Origin: CAWJNF01 sp963844235
GTDB lineage: Bacteria > Actinomycetota > Thermoleophilia > Gaiellales > Gaiellaceae
DNA: 64,000 nt
Direction: 5' to 3'
Assembly: GCA_963844235.1 (NCBI GenBank)
Contig: CAWJNF010000004.1
Coordinates: 372,001-436,000, forward strand
Under the pieces are notes generated by a model, which saw only the letters and a program-made list of their open reading frames with translations, searched no databases and was not told where the DNA came from. Below, piece by piece: positions 25,778 to 34,096 of this stretch (position 1 is its first letter; every line of letters starts with the position of its first letter). The position numbers and the translations under genes were made by a program.

Positions 25778-26230
25778 ATGAAGATCTTGCTCGCCTACGA
25801 CGGGGAGGAGCACAGCCAGCCGGCGCTCGACGAGGTCGCCGGCCTCGTCGGCCGGGGCGGGGACGCTCAGGTCACGATCCTCACCGTCGTCGCGCCCGCG
25901 GACTCGCCGACGCGGTTCGCGACCGGGCCTCGGCCCCATCCCCACGAGGACGTCGAGCGCGCCCACGCCTACTTCCGCGAGCGGGGAATCCAGTCGGAGA
26001 TGAAGGTCGAGGCAGGCGATCCCGCGGATCGGATACTCGAGGAGGCGCGCAGAGGCTACGACCTGATCGTCGCCGGCACGCGGGGCCACGGCCCGGTCGC
26101 GCGGATGCTGCTCGGGAGCGTCAGCCACAGGCTCGCCGACGCCACCCCGTGCCCGCTGGTCGTCGTCAGCCGGGATCACCGTCTGCGCGTCGACCCGAAG
26201 GCGCAGGTCGAGGCCGGCGGCTCAGAGTGA
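25778..26230 (+). CDS. universal stress protein (UspA family)
   Basis: ATG 25778 with GAGGAGGA upstream starts a 150-aa Usp protein: MKILLAYDGEEHSQPALDEV, then YDLIVAGTRGHGPVARMLLG and SVSHRLADATPCPLVVVS, the complete ATP-binding motif GTRGHG-x8-G-S-VS. It is divergent from the Usp gene at 25182-25598. It probably works in general stress response next to the ion-transport genes. Confidence 0.85.
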   Translation: MKILLAYDGEEHSQPALDEVAGLVGRGGDAQVTILTVVAPADSPTRFATGPRPHPHEDVERAHAYFRERGIQSEMKVEAGDPADRILEEARRGYDLIVAGTRGHGPVARMLLGSVSHRLADATPCPLVVVSRDHRLRVDPKAQVEAGGSE

Positions 26231-26282
26231 CGAGCGCCAACCGGCGCCGCTCATAGAGGAGCAACGACGGCCGCTACGATCG

Positions 26283-26486
26283 CTAGGCGGTCTCGCCCGC
26301 GTACGGCGGTGAGCCCGTCGTCGCCTGGACGAGCCGCTCCTGCCAGTCGGAAGTCGCCTCCTTGCAGGTCGGGCACGCGCGGAGGGTTCCGTGCGGGGTC
26401 TCCTCGAGGTGGCCCCAGAGCCCGCGCGAGAGCAGACCGTCGGCTTGCTTGCGGCCGCAGAGGCCACACGTCAGGTACAGCGCCAT
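26283..26486 (-). CDS. small zinc-ribbon-like protein
   Basis: The 67-aa protein has two CxxC pairs, CGLCGRK (residues 7-13) and CPTCKE (38-43), spaced as in a zinc ribbon: MALYLTCGLCGRKQADGLL and ETPHGTLRACPTCKEATSDW. It has no recognised family. A minus-strand gene here is consistent with the neighbouring genes, but it could also be a chance frame. Confidence 0.5.
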   Translation of the reverse strand: MALYLTCGLCGRKQADGLLSRGLWGHLEETPHGTLRACPTCKEATSDWQERLVQATTGSPPYAGETA

Positions 26487-26541
26487 GTGCTCGAGCTACC
26501 CTCCTGCGTCGTTGTGCGTCTCAGTGTGCCGGATTCGCGAC

Positions 26542-26691
26542 CTACCAGGGACCGATAAACGAACCGTCCACGGTCAGCACGAGGATGATCGTGAGGATGA
26601 TGCAGAGGATGGAGATGAGCAGGAGCGCGCCGTCCAGCCACCTGACATGGGTCTGCTTGGCCGGGAACTCGATTTGCTTCTCGCGTGGCAT
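26542..26691 (-). CDS. 49-residue single-span membrane protein next to amt
   Basis: The short frame begins MPREKQIEFPAKQTHVRWL and continues with one hydrophobic helix (ALLLISILCIILTIILVL), ending TVDGSFIGPW. It is preceded by AGGGGAAGGG, a usable ribosome binding site, and starts 13 nt after the stop of the next small membrane protein. Positive inside, one helix, short outside tail. Its place at the end of the amt gene string suggests an accessory subunit or regulator of ammonium transport; that is inference. Confidence 0.55.
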   Translation of the reverse strand: MPREKQIEFPAKQTHVRWLDGALLLISILCIILTIILVLTVDGSFIGPW

Positions 26692-26704
26692 CCCTTCCCC
26701 TCCC

Positions 26705-26950
26705 CTAGACGAGCCCGCCGCCGCGGCGGAGCTGCTCGGCCTGCTGCGTGAGCTTCCGGTTCTCGAGATAGCACCAGGCGATCATGGAGACGACCATCAG
26801 CAGGAGCCCGAGCGCCGTCAGCACGTACGTGCCGGTCAGCGAGCCGCCCTCGGCGCCTCCGGCCGGCCCGAACGTCCAGAACGTCGTGATCTCCTGGTTG
26901 AGATTGCCCTCGGCATCGAGCCAGGAGTCATAAGGAAAGCTGTCGATCAT
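26705..26950 (-). CDS. 81-residue single-span membrane protein in the amt operon
   Basis: The protein has a soluble N-terminal part (MIDSFPYDSWLDAEGNLNQE and ITTFWTFGPAGG), one transmembrane helix (YVLTALGLLLMVVSMIAWC) and a basic C-terminus (ENRKLTQQAEQLRRG). It lies 49 nt downstream of the amt stop on the same strand. No family is recognised. Together with the 49-aa protein it forms a small membrane-protein pair attached to the ammonium transporter. Confidence 0.65.
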   Translation of the reverse strand: MIDSFPYDSWLDAEGNLNQEITTFWTFGPAGGAEGGSLTGTYVLTALGLLLMVVSMIAWCYLENRKLTQQAEQLRRGGGLV

Positions 26951-26999
26951 GTCGCCGTCCTTTCGATGTCCACGTCACTCCTCCGACCGCCGGCCCGGT

Positions 27000-28460
27000 T
27001 CATGTTTCGGCCCTCGCCCCGGCCCGATGGCCGTTTACCCGCTTGTACTCGTCGAGCAGGATGGGCCCGGCCTCGACCTCCTCGCCGGTCGGGAGGACGA
27101 TCACCTCGGGCTGCCGCTCGAACTCGGGGTAGAAGTCCTGCTGGAACTCGGCCATGTCAATGCCCTCGAGCTCGACCTCCGGTGGAACGCGGAGGAGGTT
27201 GAGCTTCTTCAGCACCCAGGCCGCCAGGTACCCAGGAAGGAACGCGAGTGGGAAGAAGGCGAGAATTCCCATCAGCTGGCCGCCGAGCGACGTCTCGATG
27301 TTGTTCACGCCGGTCGGGAAGCCGCCGGCGAAGATCCCGACGAGGAGCACGCCGTAGAAGCCGCAGACGCCGTGAACGGCAACCGCGCCCACCGCGTCGT
27401 CGACCCGGAGCTTCTTCTCGATGTAGCCGCCGGCCCACACCGCCACGAACCCGCCGGACGCGGCGAGGAGGTAGGCGAGCGACGGGTGGTAGACGTCGGC
27501 TCCGGCCGAGACGCTGATCACGCCGGCGAGGCCGCCCGACAGCGTCCAGAACGGGTCGCCCTTGCTCGCGAACCAGCCGCCGGTGAAGCCGCCCGCGAAG
27601 CCGAAGGTGATGACCATCGCGATCGTGCCCAGGGTCGTCGGTGAGAGGTAGATGTTGAGCCAGCCGGGGAACGACGTCGACGTGATCACCAGGCACGCGG
27701 CGTAGAAGCCGTAGAAGCCGGTGAAGATCAGCATCAGCCCCGATAACGTCATGTGGGTGTTGTGGGGTCTGAAGCTTCGGGCTCTGCCCTCCGGGTCGTA
27801 CTTGCCGATCCTCGGCCCGAGGTTGAGCAGCACGCCGAGTGCGAACGCTCCGGCGACGCCGTGGACGACGAGGGATGCGATCGCGTCGTGGAAGCCGTAC
27901 TTCGTGACGAGCCACCCGGCGGAGCTCCAGCCCCAGGCGGCGTCCATGATCCACACCGCCGAGCCGAGGAGAACGGTCAGGAACAGGTACGCGGAGAGCC
28001 GGACTCGCTCGATGAGCGCTCCCGACATGATCGAGCCTGTGGTCCAGGAGAAGAGCAGGAAGGCGAGGAAGAAGACGAGGCTGATGTTGTCGCCGAGGTT
28101 CGGACCGAGCTGATCGGCCCACGGCGACGTCGCCGCGCAGAAGCCGCTGCCGCCGGGGCCCGCATGGCCCTCGGCAGGACCGCCTGGCTCGAAGCAGCCG
28201 TAGATGTACCAGCCGAAGTAGTAGAACGACGGCGTGACGACGGCGATGGTGAGGATGTTCTTCATCGCCGTCGACATGATGTTCTTGCGTCTCGCCGCGC
28301 CGGCCTCGTACATCATGAAACCGGCGTGGATCAGCCACATCACCACGACCGTGAAGAAGTAGAACTGCTCCGCCAGGATGGCCGAGTCGAGACCGACCTG
28401 GGTGCCGACCTCCTCCACCGTCTGCGCGATCAAGCCGGAGATCGCCGCCAAGACGTCCAT
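27000..28460 (-). CDS. amt: ammonium transporter
   Basis: The 486-aa protein has the 11-helix Amt/Rh fold with the twin pore histidines H200 (VVHGVAG) and H363 (AVHGVCG), plus MWLIHAGFMMYEAGAARRKN near the N-terminus and FRPHNTHMTLSGLMLIFTGF in the centre. It has a 65-residue charged C-terminal tail, where GlnK-type regulators usually bind. It moves NH4+/NH3 into the cell and would recapture nitrogen released by amine demethylation. The two genes downstream encode tiny membrane proteins. Confidence 0.92.
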   Translation of the reverse strand: MDVLAAISGLIAQTVEEVGTQVGLDSAILAEQFYFFTVVVMWLIHAGFMMYEAGAARRKNIMSTAMKNILTIAVVTPSFYYFGWYIYGCFEPGGPAEGHAGPGGSGFCAATSPWADQLGPNLGDNISLVFFLAFLLFSWTTGSIMSGALIERVRLSAYLFLTVLLGSAVWIMDAAWGWSSAGWLVTKYGFHDAIASLVVHGVAGAFALGVLLNLGPRIGKYDPEGRARSFRPHNTHMTLSGLMLIFTGFYGFYAACLVITSTSFPGWLNIYLSPTTLGTIAMVITFGFAGGFTGGWFASKGDPFWTLSGGLAGVISVSAGADVYHPSLAYLLAASGGFVAVWAGGYIEKKLRVDDAVGAVAVHGVCGFYGVLLVGIFAGGFPTGVNNIETSLGGQLMGILAFFPLAFLPGYLAAWVLKKLNLLRVPPEVELEGIDMAEFQQDFYPEFERQPEVIVLPTGEEVEAGPILLDEYKRVNGHRAGARAET

Positions 28461-28605
28461 AGCCTCCCCCCTCTACCGCGCCGCCTGTAACACCGCTCAG
28501 ATCGCGATCCGAGGAGGCTACGGCGTCAACCGGACGTCATCCAGGGCCAAACCCCACAGGGTTGCGACCCTCTTGATGTCAGGTTCTTACATAGCCGGGG
28601 ACCGG

Positions 28606-28965
28606 CTACGAGCCGCTCGGGCGGACCTCGATCACCTCGCCGGTGTCCGCGTCGACGAGGACGCTCGTCGCGTTCGTGAGCCCACCGCTCTCGTCGCGCC
28701 GCTCCAACCCGACGAGCCAGATCTCACGCGACTGCAACCCCCGCTTGATGAGGCGGATCTGGTGGCCGGTCGGCTCGAAGTCGACCTGTGCCGTCGCGAT
28801 CGCGACCGCCTCGTCCGTCGACAGTTCGGCGGCCGTCTCCCCGCAGCTTCTGGCGACGAAGAGCGCGGCGACCAGGATCGCGGCGAGGAGCACGACCCGC
28901 CCGAGCGGGCGGTCGCGGAGGCCTTTCCTAGGCCCTGGCTCGGTCTCGCCTGCGGACCCAGGCAC
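28606..28965 (-). CDS. membrane-anchored PepSY-like protein
   Basis: The 119-aa protein has a cytosolic basic N-terminus, one membrane helix (VVLLAAILVAALFVARSC) and an extracellular domain with ELSTDEAVAIATAQVDFEP and a terminal VLVDADTGEVIEVRPSG, typical of PepSY domains. PepSY domains often modulate proteases or sit in stress-related surface proteins. Its start overlaps the 3' end of the next minus-strand gene by 38 nt, so the two are co-translated. Confidence 0.65.
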   Translation of the reverse strand: MPGSAGETEPGPRKGLRDRPLGRVVLLAAILVAALFVARSCGETAAELSTDEAVAIATAQVDFEPTGHQIRLIKRGLQSREIWLVGLERRDESGGLTNATSVLVDADTGEVIEVRPSGS

Positions 28966-29191
28966 CGTAGCCCCTGATCGCGAGGTAGCCGATGAAATGG
29001 AGAAGGAAGACGAGCGAGAGCCACCAGGCCCACCACTTCCAGTGAGGCTGCAGCTCGCGTAGCTCGATGACCGTCAGGTACAGGGCGACGAGCAGGGTCA
29101 GCCCCAGAATCATGATCGCCCCGGGAGCGTCTTTCAGCAAGAGCAGGAAGAGCATCCCCGGGATGGTGAGGCACGCGGCCCCGCCGCGCAA
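28928..29191 (-). CDS. small multi-span membrane protein
   Basis: The 87-aa protein is made of about three hydrophobic segments (IPGMLFLLLLKDAPGAIMIL, LTLLVALYLTVIEL, WWAWWLSLVFLLHFIGYLAI) and ends in a basic tail (RRRDRARA). No family is recognised. Met13 is a possible alternative start. It is upstream of, and overlaps by 38 nt, the PepSY-like gene, and is divergent from the antiporter at 29237. Confidence 0.6.
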   Translation of the reverse strand: MRGGAACLTIPGMLFLLLLKDAPGAIMILGLTLLVALYLTVIELRELQPHWKWWAWWLSLVFLLHFIGYLAIRGYGAWVRRRDRARA

Positions 29192-29236
29192 GCCGCGTCC
29201 GTCCGTTGACCAGCCCGAGCGTCAGAATCTGGTCGC

Positions 29237-30466
29237 GTGGACGCCGAAGACGTCGTCCTGACAATCGGGATCATGCTGGCGGCGGGGCTCGTCGTGCAGC
29301 CTCTCGCCGATCGGCTGCGGCTGCCACGCATGCTGCTCCTGCTCGGAGTCGGAGCCCTCCTCGGGCCCTCGGTTCTCGACTGGATCGACGTTCCCCTCGA
29401 GGCGGTCGGCTCGCAGGTCCTGCTCACGCTCGGCGTTTCGATCATCCTGTTCTACGGCGGGCTGCAGCTCTCGGTGAGGGTGCTCAGCCGGGTGGCCGTC
29501 GGCCTCGGCATGCTCGTCATCCCCGGCGTGATCGTCACGGCCGTTCTGGTCGGGCTCGTCGCGTCGGCGGTCTTCGACGTCTCCACCTCGATGGGTCTGC
29601 TGATCGGCGCCGCGCTCGCACCGACCGACCCGGCGATCCTGATCCCGCTCTTCGAGCGGATCCGGATCCGGCGCAAGGTGTCACAGACGGTGATCGCCGA
29701 GTCGGCGCTGAACGACCCGACCGGCGCGGTGCTCACGTTCACGTTCCTCGCGGTCCTCGTTTCCGGAGACGACTCGGCGACCGAGCCGATCCTCGACTTC
29801 ATCACGCAGCTCGGCATCGCCATCGGCCTGGGGCTCGCCTTCGGCCTCCTCTTGTCGGTGATCGTGTCGAGCCGGCGCCTCGGGCTCTGGGGCGAGGCGG
29901 CGGGAATCGCGGTGCTCGCCATCGTGGCGCTGTCCTTCCCGGGCATCCAGGACGCCGGCGGCAGCGGCTACCTGGGCGCGTTCATCGCCGGTCTCATCGT
30001 CGGGAACATGCAGGAGCTCCGCATCGGCATGCACACGCATCAAGAGTCCGAGATGCGCTTCCTCGTCGCGAACCTCGCGGACGTCGCTGTGCTGCTGGTC
30101 TTCATCACGTTGGGCGCGAACCTCCCGTTCGGAGCGATCGCCGACGAGTGGCTTCCGGCCCTCGCGGTGCTGGCGACGCTCCTGTTCGTCGCCCGCCCGA
30201 TAGCCGTGCTCCTCAGCCTGCTCCCCGACCGCCGCGGGAAATGGACGCGTCAGGAGATCGTCTTCATCGGCTGGACACGGGAAACGGGCGTCGTGCCGGC
30301 CGCGCTCGCCGGGATCATCGTCGCCGAGGGCGTTGCCGACGCCGACCTGGTCGTCGTCTGCGTGGCCCTGGCGATCATCGTCACGCTCACGCTGCAGGCG
30401 TCCACGAAACGCTGGCTCGCGCACCGGCTGGGACTGATCGAGGAAGAGCCGCTGCCGCCGCCGTAA
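29237..30466 (+). CDS. CPA1-family cation:proton antiporter (NhaP-like)
   Basis: The 409-aa protein has 12 or so transmembrane helices and the CPA1 signatures ALAPTDPAILIPLFERIRIR and AESALNDPTGAVLTFTF (the ND pair is the ion-binding site of NhaP). It lacks a cytosolic TrkA-C tail. It probably exports Na+ or K+ in exchange for protons. A degenerate repeat begins at the stop codon (TAA within GTAAGGGG). A second CPA1 gene follows 140 nt downstream. Confidence 0.88.
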   Translation: MDAEDVVLTIGIMLAAGLVVQPLADRLRLPRMLLLLGVGALLGPSVLDWIDVPLEAVGSQVLLTLGVSIILFYGGLQLSVRVLSRVAVGLGMLVIPGVIVTAVLVGLVASAVFDVSTSMGLLIGAALAPTDPAILIPLFERIRIRRKVSQTVIAESALNDPTGAVLTFTFLAVLVSGDDSATEPILDFITQLGIAIGLGLAFGLLLSVIVSSRRLGLWGEAAGIAVLAIVALSFPGIQDAGGSGYLGAFIAGLIVGNMQELRIGMHTHQESEMRFLVANLADVAVLLVFITLGANLPFGAIADEWLPALAVLATLLFVARPIAVLLSLLPDRRGKWTRQEIVFIGWTRETGVVPAALAGIIVAEGVADADLVVVCVALAIIVTLTLQASTKRWLAHRLGLIEEEPLPPP

Positions 30467-30531
30467 GGGGGGATCTCATCCCGGCCCTGCCGGCCTCGAC
30501 CGGCCCTGCGGGCCAGGTCTCATCCAGGCCC
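30463..30531 (+). repeat. two degenerate REP-like elements
   Basis: GTAAGGGGGGATCTCATCCC (30463 onward, then GGCCC) and GGGCCAGGTCTCATCCAGGC (about 30510-30529) keep the core GGATCTCATCC or AGGTCTCATCC but have lost part of the arms. The first includes the stop codon of the preceding antiporter gene. Confidence 0.6.
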
Positions 30532-30606
30532 GCGCCAGCCGCTACGCCTGGCCAGCCGCTACCCTTGGGGCAGGCGTGCCGGGAAGCCTGGTCGGCGAGG
30601 TGACCG

Positions 30607-31794
30607 ATGCACGCTCTCGAGGACTTCTTCCCCACTCTCATCGTCGCGGCAGGCTTGCTGCTCGCGGCGCTCGTCGGTGCGCCGCTGGCTCGGCGGCTCG
30701 GTCTGCCTGGGCCCGCCGCGTTTCTCGCCGTCGGTATCGCCGCTGGGCTCAGCGGGATCTCGCCGATCGAGGACGTGTCGACGCTCCGGCTGGAGCAAGT
30801 GGGCGCGATCCTCCTCTACGGCATCCTCTTCCAGGGAGGCCTCGAGACCGGATACGGCGCCTTCCGACGCTCGGCCCGCCCGATTCTCCTCCTTGGCCTG
30901 CCCGGCACCGCGGCGACGGCCGGCGTGCTCGCGGTCATCGGCCACGGACTGCTCGGCTTCTCGTGGGAGATCGCCTTCCTCGTCGGCATCGCGCTGGCGC
31001 CGACCGACCCGGCCGCGGTCTATTCGGCTCTCCGCGGCCAGCGGGAGACCCGCGCGCGCACCGTGCTGGAAGGCGAGTCCGGCTTCAACGATCCGGTCGG
31101 CATCTCGCTCATGGTCGTCGCGGTCGCGGCTCTGGGGAGCGAGGGCTCCTCCGCCGGTGAAGGCGCGCTCCGGCTCGTCCAGGAGCTCGGCATCGGGCTC
31201 GCCGGCGGCCTCGTCGGGGCTGGGCTCCTCGTCGTCGGCATCCGGGCGACCCCTCACCTCGAGCAAGGCTTTCAGTCCGTCGCAGTCGTCCTGGGCGCCG
31301 TCGGCGTCGGCGCGGCGACCGCGACGTTGCACGGAAGCGGCTTCCTCGCCGTCTACGTCGCCGGCCTCCTCGTCGCCGACGAATGGGCGCGCCAGGACGG
31401 ACGCCAGCACGCCGTTCCGGAGGCGTTCGCCGCGGCGAGCGAGGCCATCCTGTTCGCGCTTCTCGGCGCCGCCTTCGCGGCCGTGACGACAGGCGAGCAC
31501 GTCTGGCAGGGAGTCGTGCTCGCGCTCGTCCTCGCGCTTGCCGTGCGACCGCTCGTCGCGACGCCCTTGCTGCTCGGGAGCGGCCTCGGTCGGCGCGTGC
31601 AGGTCCTCGTCTGGTGGGGCGGCCTGAAGGGTGCGGTGCCGCTCCTGCTCGCCGGTTACCCGGCGCTCGAGGCGCTCGACGGCGCTCTGAGCGTGCAGGG
31701 CATCGTGCTGGCCGCGACCGCCGCGTCGATCGTCGTCCAGGGTGCGACGCTGGGCCGGGTCGCGCGGTGGGCGACAGGAGCGAGGGCCGGATGA
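30607..31794 (+). CDS. CPA1-family cation:proton antiporter
   Basis: The 395-aa membrane protein resembles NhaP-type antiporters with ALAPTDPAAVYSALRGQRET and EGESGFNDPVGISLMVVAVA, followed by ATLHGSGFLAVYVAGLLVAD. It is related to but clearly different from the preceding antiporter. The stop codon is the TGA at 31792-31794, inside the loop of a REP-like element. The last residues (TGARAG) run into the repeat arm, so the insertion has redefined the C-terminus. Confidence 0.87.
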   Translation: MHALEDFFPTLIVAAGLLLAALVGAPLARRLGLPGPAAFLAVGIAAGLSGISPIEDVSTLRLEQVGAILLYGILFQGGLETGYGAFRRSARPILLLGLPGTAATAGVLAVIGHGLLGFSWEIAFLVGIALAPTDPAAVYSALRGQRETRARTVLEGESGFNDPVGISLMVVAVAALGSEGSSAGEGALRLVQELGIGLAGGLVGAGLLVVGIRATPHLEQGFQSVAVVLGAVGVGAATATLHGSGFLAVYVAGLLVADEWARQDGRQHAVPEAFAAASEAILFALLGAAFAAVTTGEHVWQGVVLALVLALAVRPLVATPLLLGSGLGRRVQVLVWWGGLKGAVPLLLAGYPALEALDGALSVQGIVLAATAASIVVQGATLGRVARWATGARAG

Positions 31795-31808
31795 GATCCG
31801 GCCCCTAC
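31784..31808 (-). repeat. REP-like element overlapping a stop codon
   Basis: Arms GGGCCGGAT and ATCCGGCCC with loop GAG, followed by CTAC. The TGA of the antiporter gene is formed by the end of the left arm and the loop (GGATGAGAT). Confidence 0.9.
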
Positions 31809-31823
31809 GGAGCCTTCGCGAGC

Positions 31824-31846
31824 GGGCCTGAGAGATCCGCCCCTAC
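31824..31846 (-). repeat. degenerate REP-like element
   Basis: GGGCCTGAGAGATCCGCCCC followed by TAC preserves the outline (GGGCC, GAGAT, CCGCCCC, CTAC) of a minus-strand copy with decayed arms. Confidence 0.5.
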
Positions 31847-31873
31847 GAGGAGCACCGTGCGAGCTTGGGGCTC

Positions 31874-31898
31874 GTAGGGGCCGCATCTCATGCGGCCC
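31874..31898 (+). repeat. REP-like element with paired compensatory change
   Basis: GTAG followed by arms GGGCCGCAT and ATGCGGCCC around CTC. Relative to the common GGGCCGGAT/ATCCGGCCC form, the seventh arm position is changed G to C and its partner C to G, so the stem stays fully paired. Confidence 0.88.
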
Positions 31899-31913
31899 GA
31901 GGTCGTGCCTCGA

Positions 31914-33230
31914 CTAGGACCAGGGGTAGGGCGAGTTCGAGACCGGGTGGAGGTCGCCGGTCGCGAAGCGCTCGAAGCGGAAGGGATAGAGCAGGCTCGA
32001 GTGCTCCCCGACCACGACCTTGGCGACCTCGCGGCCGACCCCGATCATCTTGTATCCGTGGTTCGAGTCGAAGATGCAGTAGCAGTTCGGCTTGATGTGG
32101 TCGAAGACCGGGAAGTTGTCGGCCGTGAAGGCGCCCATGCCGCCGGAGCGCGCCACCTTGTAGAGCGGGCGACAGCCCTCGAAGCGGCCCATGGCGTGCG
32201 AGAGCGCCGCACACCACATGTCCGGGAAGTCCGGGTCCACGTCGGTCGTCTGCGGGTACGGATCGAGCTCGACCTCCGGTCCGACCTCGAGCGGTGAGGC
32301 TCCGCCCTGGACTCCGTGCCGATCCTGCTTGTAGTAGATCCCCCAAAGCTCGTCGGACACGAGCTCGCCCTCGTCGGTGTAGAGCGGCGCGTCGGTGTCG
32401 AGGTGGATGACCGGCGGCATCGAGCCGTCGGGGAGCGAGAAGACGGTCGGGTCGACGGCGATCTCGCCTTCCTGCAGGTTCCAGTAGGTCCACATCGGCG
32501 CGTCGCGGACGACGTCGCCCGACGGCGTGTGGATGTCGATCGTCGGGGGCATCTCGAGCATGTGCCAGAAGCTCTTCGCCCAGGGGCCCGGCGCGACGAC
32601 GACCTGCTCGCCGACCTCGATCGTCCCTTCGCTGGTCAGGGCGGCGCTGACCGACCCGTCGCCGCGGAGCTCGAACGCCTTCACCTCGACGCCGGAGAGC
32701 ACGCGCACCCCGTTCTGCTCGCACTTCGCCTTCAGGCCCATGACGGAGTCGACATTGAACGCGAAGCCGCCCTGGAGCTCGTGTAGCAGGACGTGCACGC
32801 CCTTCGCGCGCCAGTCGGGGAAGAGCTCCTTCATGTACTCGTCCACCTCGCGCTCTCCCAGGACCAGACGCGAGCGGTAGCCGATTCGCTCCTGCCGCTC
32901 CGCGGTGGCGGTCAGATCGGCGACCTGCGCCTCGGCGCCGAGCGCCATGTACCCCACCGGGTTGTACGCGTAGGCAGCGGGGTCGGACTCCCAGACCTCC
33001 ACACAGGCCTGCATGAGCTCGCTCATCGCGGGCTGGAAGTAGTTGTTGCGCACGACGCCGCAGGCGATGCCCGACGCGCCCGCCCCGGGGCTGTGCTTGT
33101 CGACGACCAGGATTTCCGCGCCCGTGCCGAGCCCGCGTGCCTCGAGCTCCTTGGCGAGGTGGAAGGCAGTCGACAGGCCGTGGATACCGGCGCCGATGAC
33201 GAGGTAAGGGGTCGAGGCTGGGAACGCCAT
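31914..33230 (-). CDS. FAD-dependent oxidoreductase (DAO/sarcosine-dimethylglycine oxidase-like)
   Basis: From ATG 33230 (GAGGAGG upstream) the product is 438 aa. It has an FAD-binding YLVIGAGIHGLSTAFHLAKE with HSPGAGASGIACGVVRNNYF, a typical SoxB/DAO-family second motif, and a C-terminal GGMGAFTADNFPVFDHIKPN, SNHGYKMIGVGREVAKVVVG. It probably oxidises an N-methylated or secondary amine. The divergent IclR regulator and the aminomethyltransferase gene (34093) make a functional trio: amine oxidation, THF-dependent methyl capture and control. Confidence 0.82.
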   Translation of the reverse strand: MAFPASTPYLVIGAGIHGLSTAFHLAKELEARGLGTGAEILVVDKHSPGAGASGIACGVVRNNYFQPAMSELMQACVEVWESDPAAYAYNPVGYMALGAEAQVADLTATAERQERIGYRSRLVLGEREVDEYMKELFPDWRAKGVHVLLHELQGGFAFNVDSVMGLKAKCEQNGVRVLSGVEVKAFELRGDGSVSAALTSEGTIEVGEQVVVAPGPWAKSFWHMLEMPPTIDIHTPSGDVVRDAPMWTYWNLQEGEIAVDPTVFSLPDGSMPPVIHLDTDAPLYTDEGELVSDELWGIYYKQDRHGVQGGASPLEVGPEVELDPYPQTTDVDPDFPDMWCAALSHAMGRFEGCRPLYKVARSGGMGAFTADNFPVFDHIKPNCYCIFDSNHGYKMIGVGREVAKVVVGEHSSLLYPFRFERFATGDLHPVSNSPYPWS

Positions 33231-33254
33231 GAATTGCCTCCTCGGCAATGCCGT

Positions 33255-33266
33255 GTCAAAATTGAC
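33255..33266. promoter_or_regulatory. candidate IclR operator
   Basis: GTCAA-AA-TTGAC, an inverted repeat with 5-bp arms, is near the centre of the 53-bp gap between the divergent FAD oxidase and IclR genes. It is AT-rich in an otherwise very GC-rich setting, as expected for an IclR-type site controlling both directions. By-eye evidence only. Confidence 0.4.
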
Positions 33267-33283
33267 GGTGATCGCAGCCTAGC

Positions 33284-34096
33284 ATGCCCCGTACCGGCCA
33301 ACCAGCCATCCGCCATGTCGCCGCCGTGCAGCGCGCCGTCGCCGTTTTGGACGCGCTCGCCGGAGTGATCGGAGACCCCGACGGCGGTGGGCCGGCGGCG
33401 CCGGTGGCGATGGAGCTTGGCACGAACGAGATCGCACGCCGTACGGGCATCAACGCGAGCACGGTCTCCCGGTTGCTCGCGACGCTCGCCGACGCCGGCC
33501 TCGTAGAGCACGTGGCCGGCACCGGCCGCTACCGCCTCGGCCTGCGGCTCCTCCAGCTCGGCAACGCCGTGTTGGCGCGGATGGATCTGCGCGAGATCGC
33601 GAGGCCACACCTCGTCGCCCTGTCCGAGGCCACCGGGGAGACCGTCACCCTGTCGGCGCAGGGCGAGCGCGAGGCCGTTACCGTCGATTTCGTCCAGAGC
33701 GTGTCGTTCGTGCAGAGCGTGGCCCAGGTCGGACGACCCAGCGCGGCCCATGCCACAGCCGTCGGCAAAGTGTTCCTCGCCTACGGCGGCGACCTGCCGG
33801 AGGGCGAGCTGACGGCCTTCACGGCACGGACGGTCACCGACCGCCGGCAGCTCGCGGCCGAGATCGATCGAGTACGCGCACAGGGCTATGCCGAGGCCGT
33901 CGGCGAGCGCGAGGAGGCCCTCAACGCAATCGCGGCGCCCGTGCTTGACGCCGGCGGGGACCTCGCCGCCATCCTCGGCGTCCAGGGCCCGTCCTCGCGC
34001 TTCGACGAGGCTAGGATGCGCTCCGCCCGCGTCCCGTTGCTCGAGCGCGCCGCGGCTGTGTCGGCGGCGCTCGGCTACGACAAGGAGGCTCGATGA
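33284..34096 (+). CDS. IclR-family transcriptional regulator
   Basis: The 270-aa protein has an N-terminal winged helix (AVQRAVAVLDALAG, LGTNEIARRTGINASTVSRL, LATLADAGLVEHVAGTGRYR) and the IclR effector-binding domain (GETVTLSAQGEREAVTVDFV, PSAAHATAVGKVFLAYGG, EREEALNAIAAPVLDAGGDL). The recognition helix is NASTVSRLLATL. It is divergent from the FAD oxidase and overlaps the next gene by 4 nt (ATGA, 34093-34096), so it regulates the whole locus. The inducer is probably a methylated amine. Confidence 0.9.
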   Translation: MPRTGQPAIRHVAAVQRAVAVLDALAGVIGDPDGGGPAAPVAMELGTNEIARRTGINASTVSRLLATLADAGLVEHVAGTGRYRLGLRLLQLGNAVLARMDLREIARPHLVALSEATGETVTLSAQGEREAVTVDFVQSVSFVQSVAQVGRPSAAHATAVGKVFLAYGGDLPEGELTAFTARTVTDRRQLAAEIDRVRAQGYAEAVGEREEALNAIAAPVLDAGGDLAAILGVQGPSSRFDEARMRSARVPLLERAAAVSAALGYDKEAR

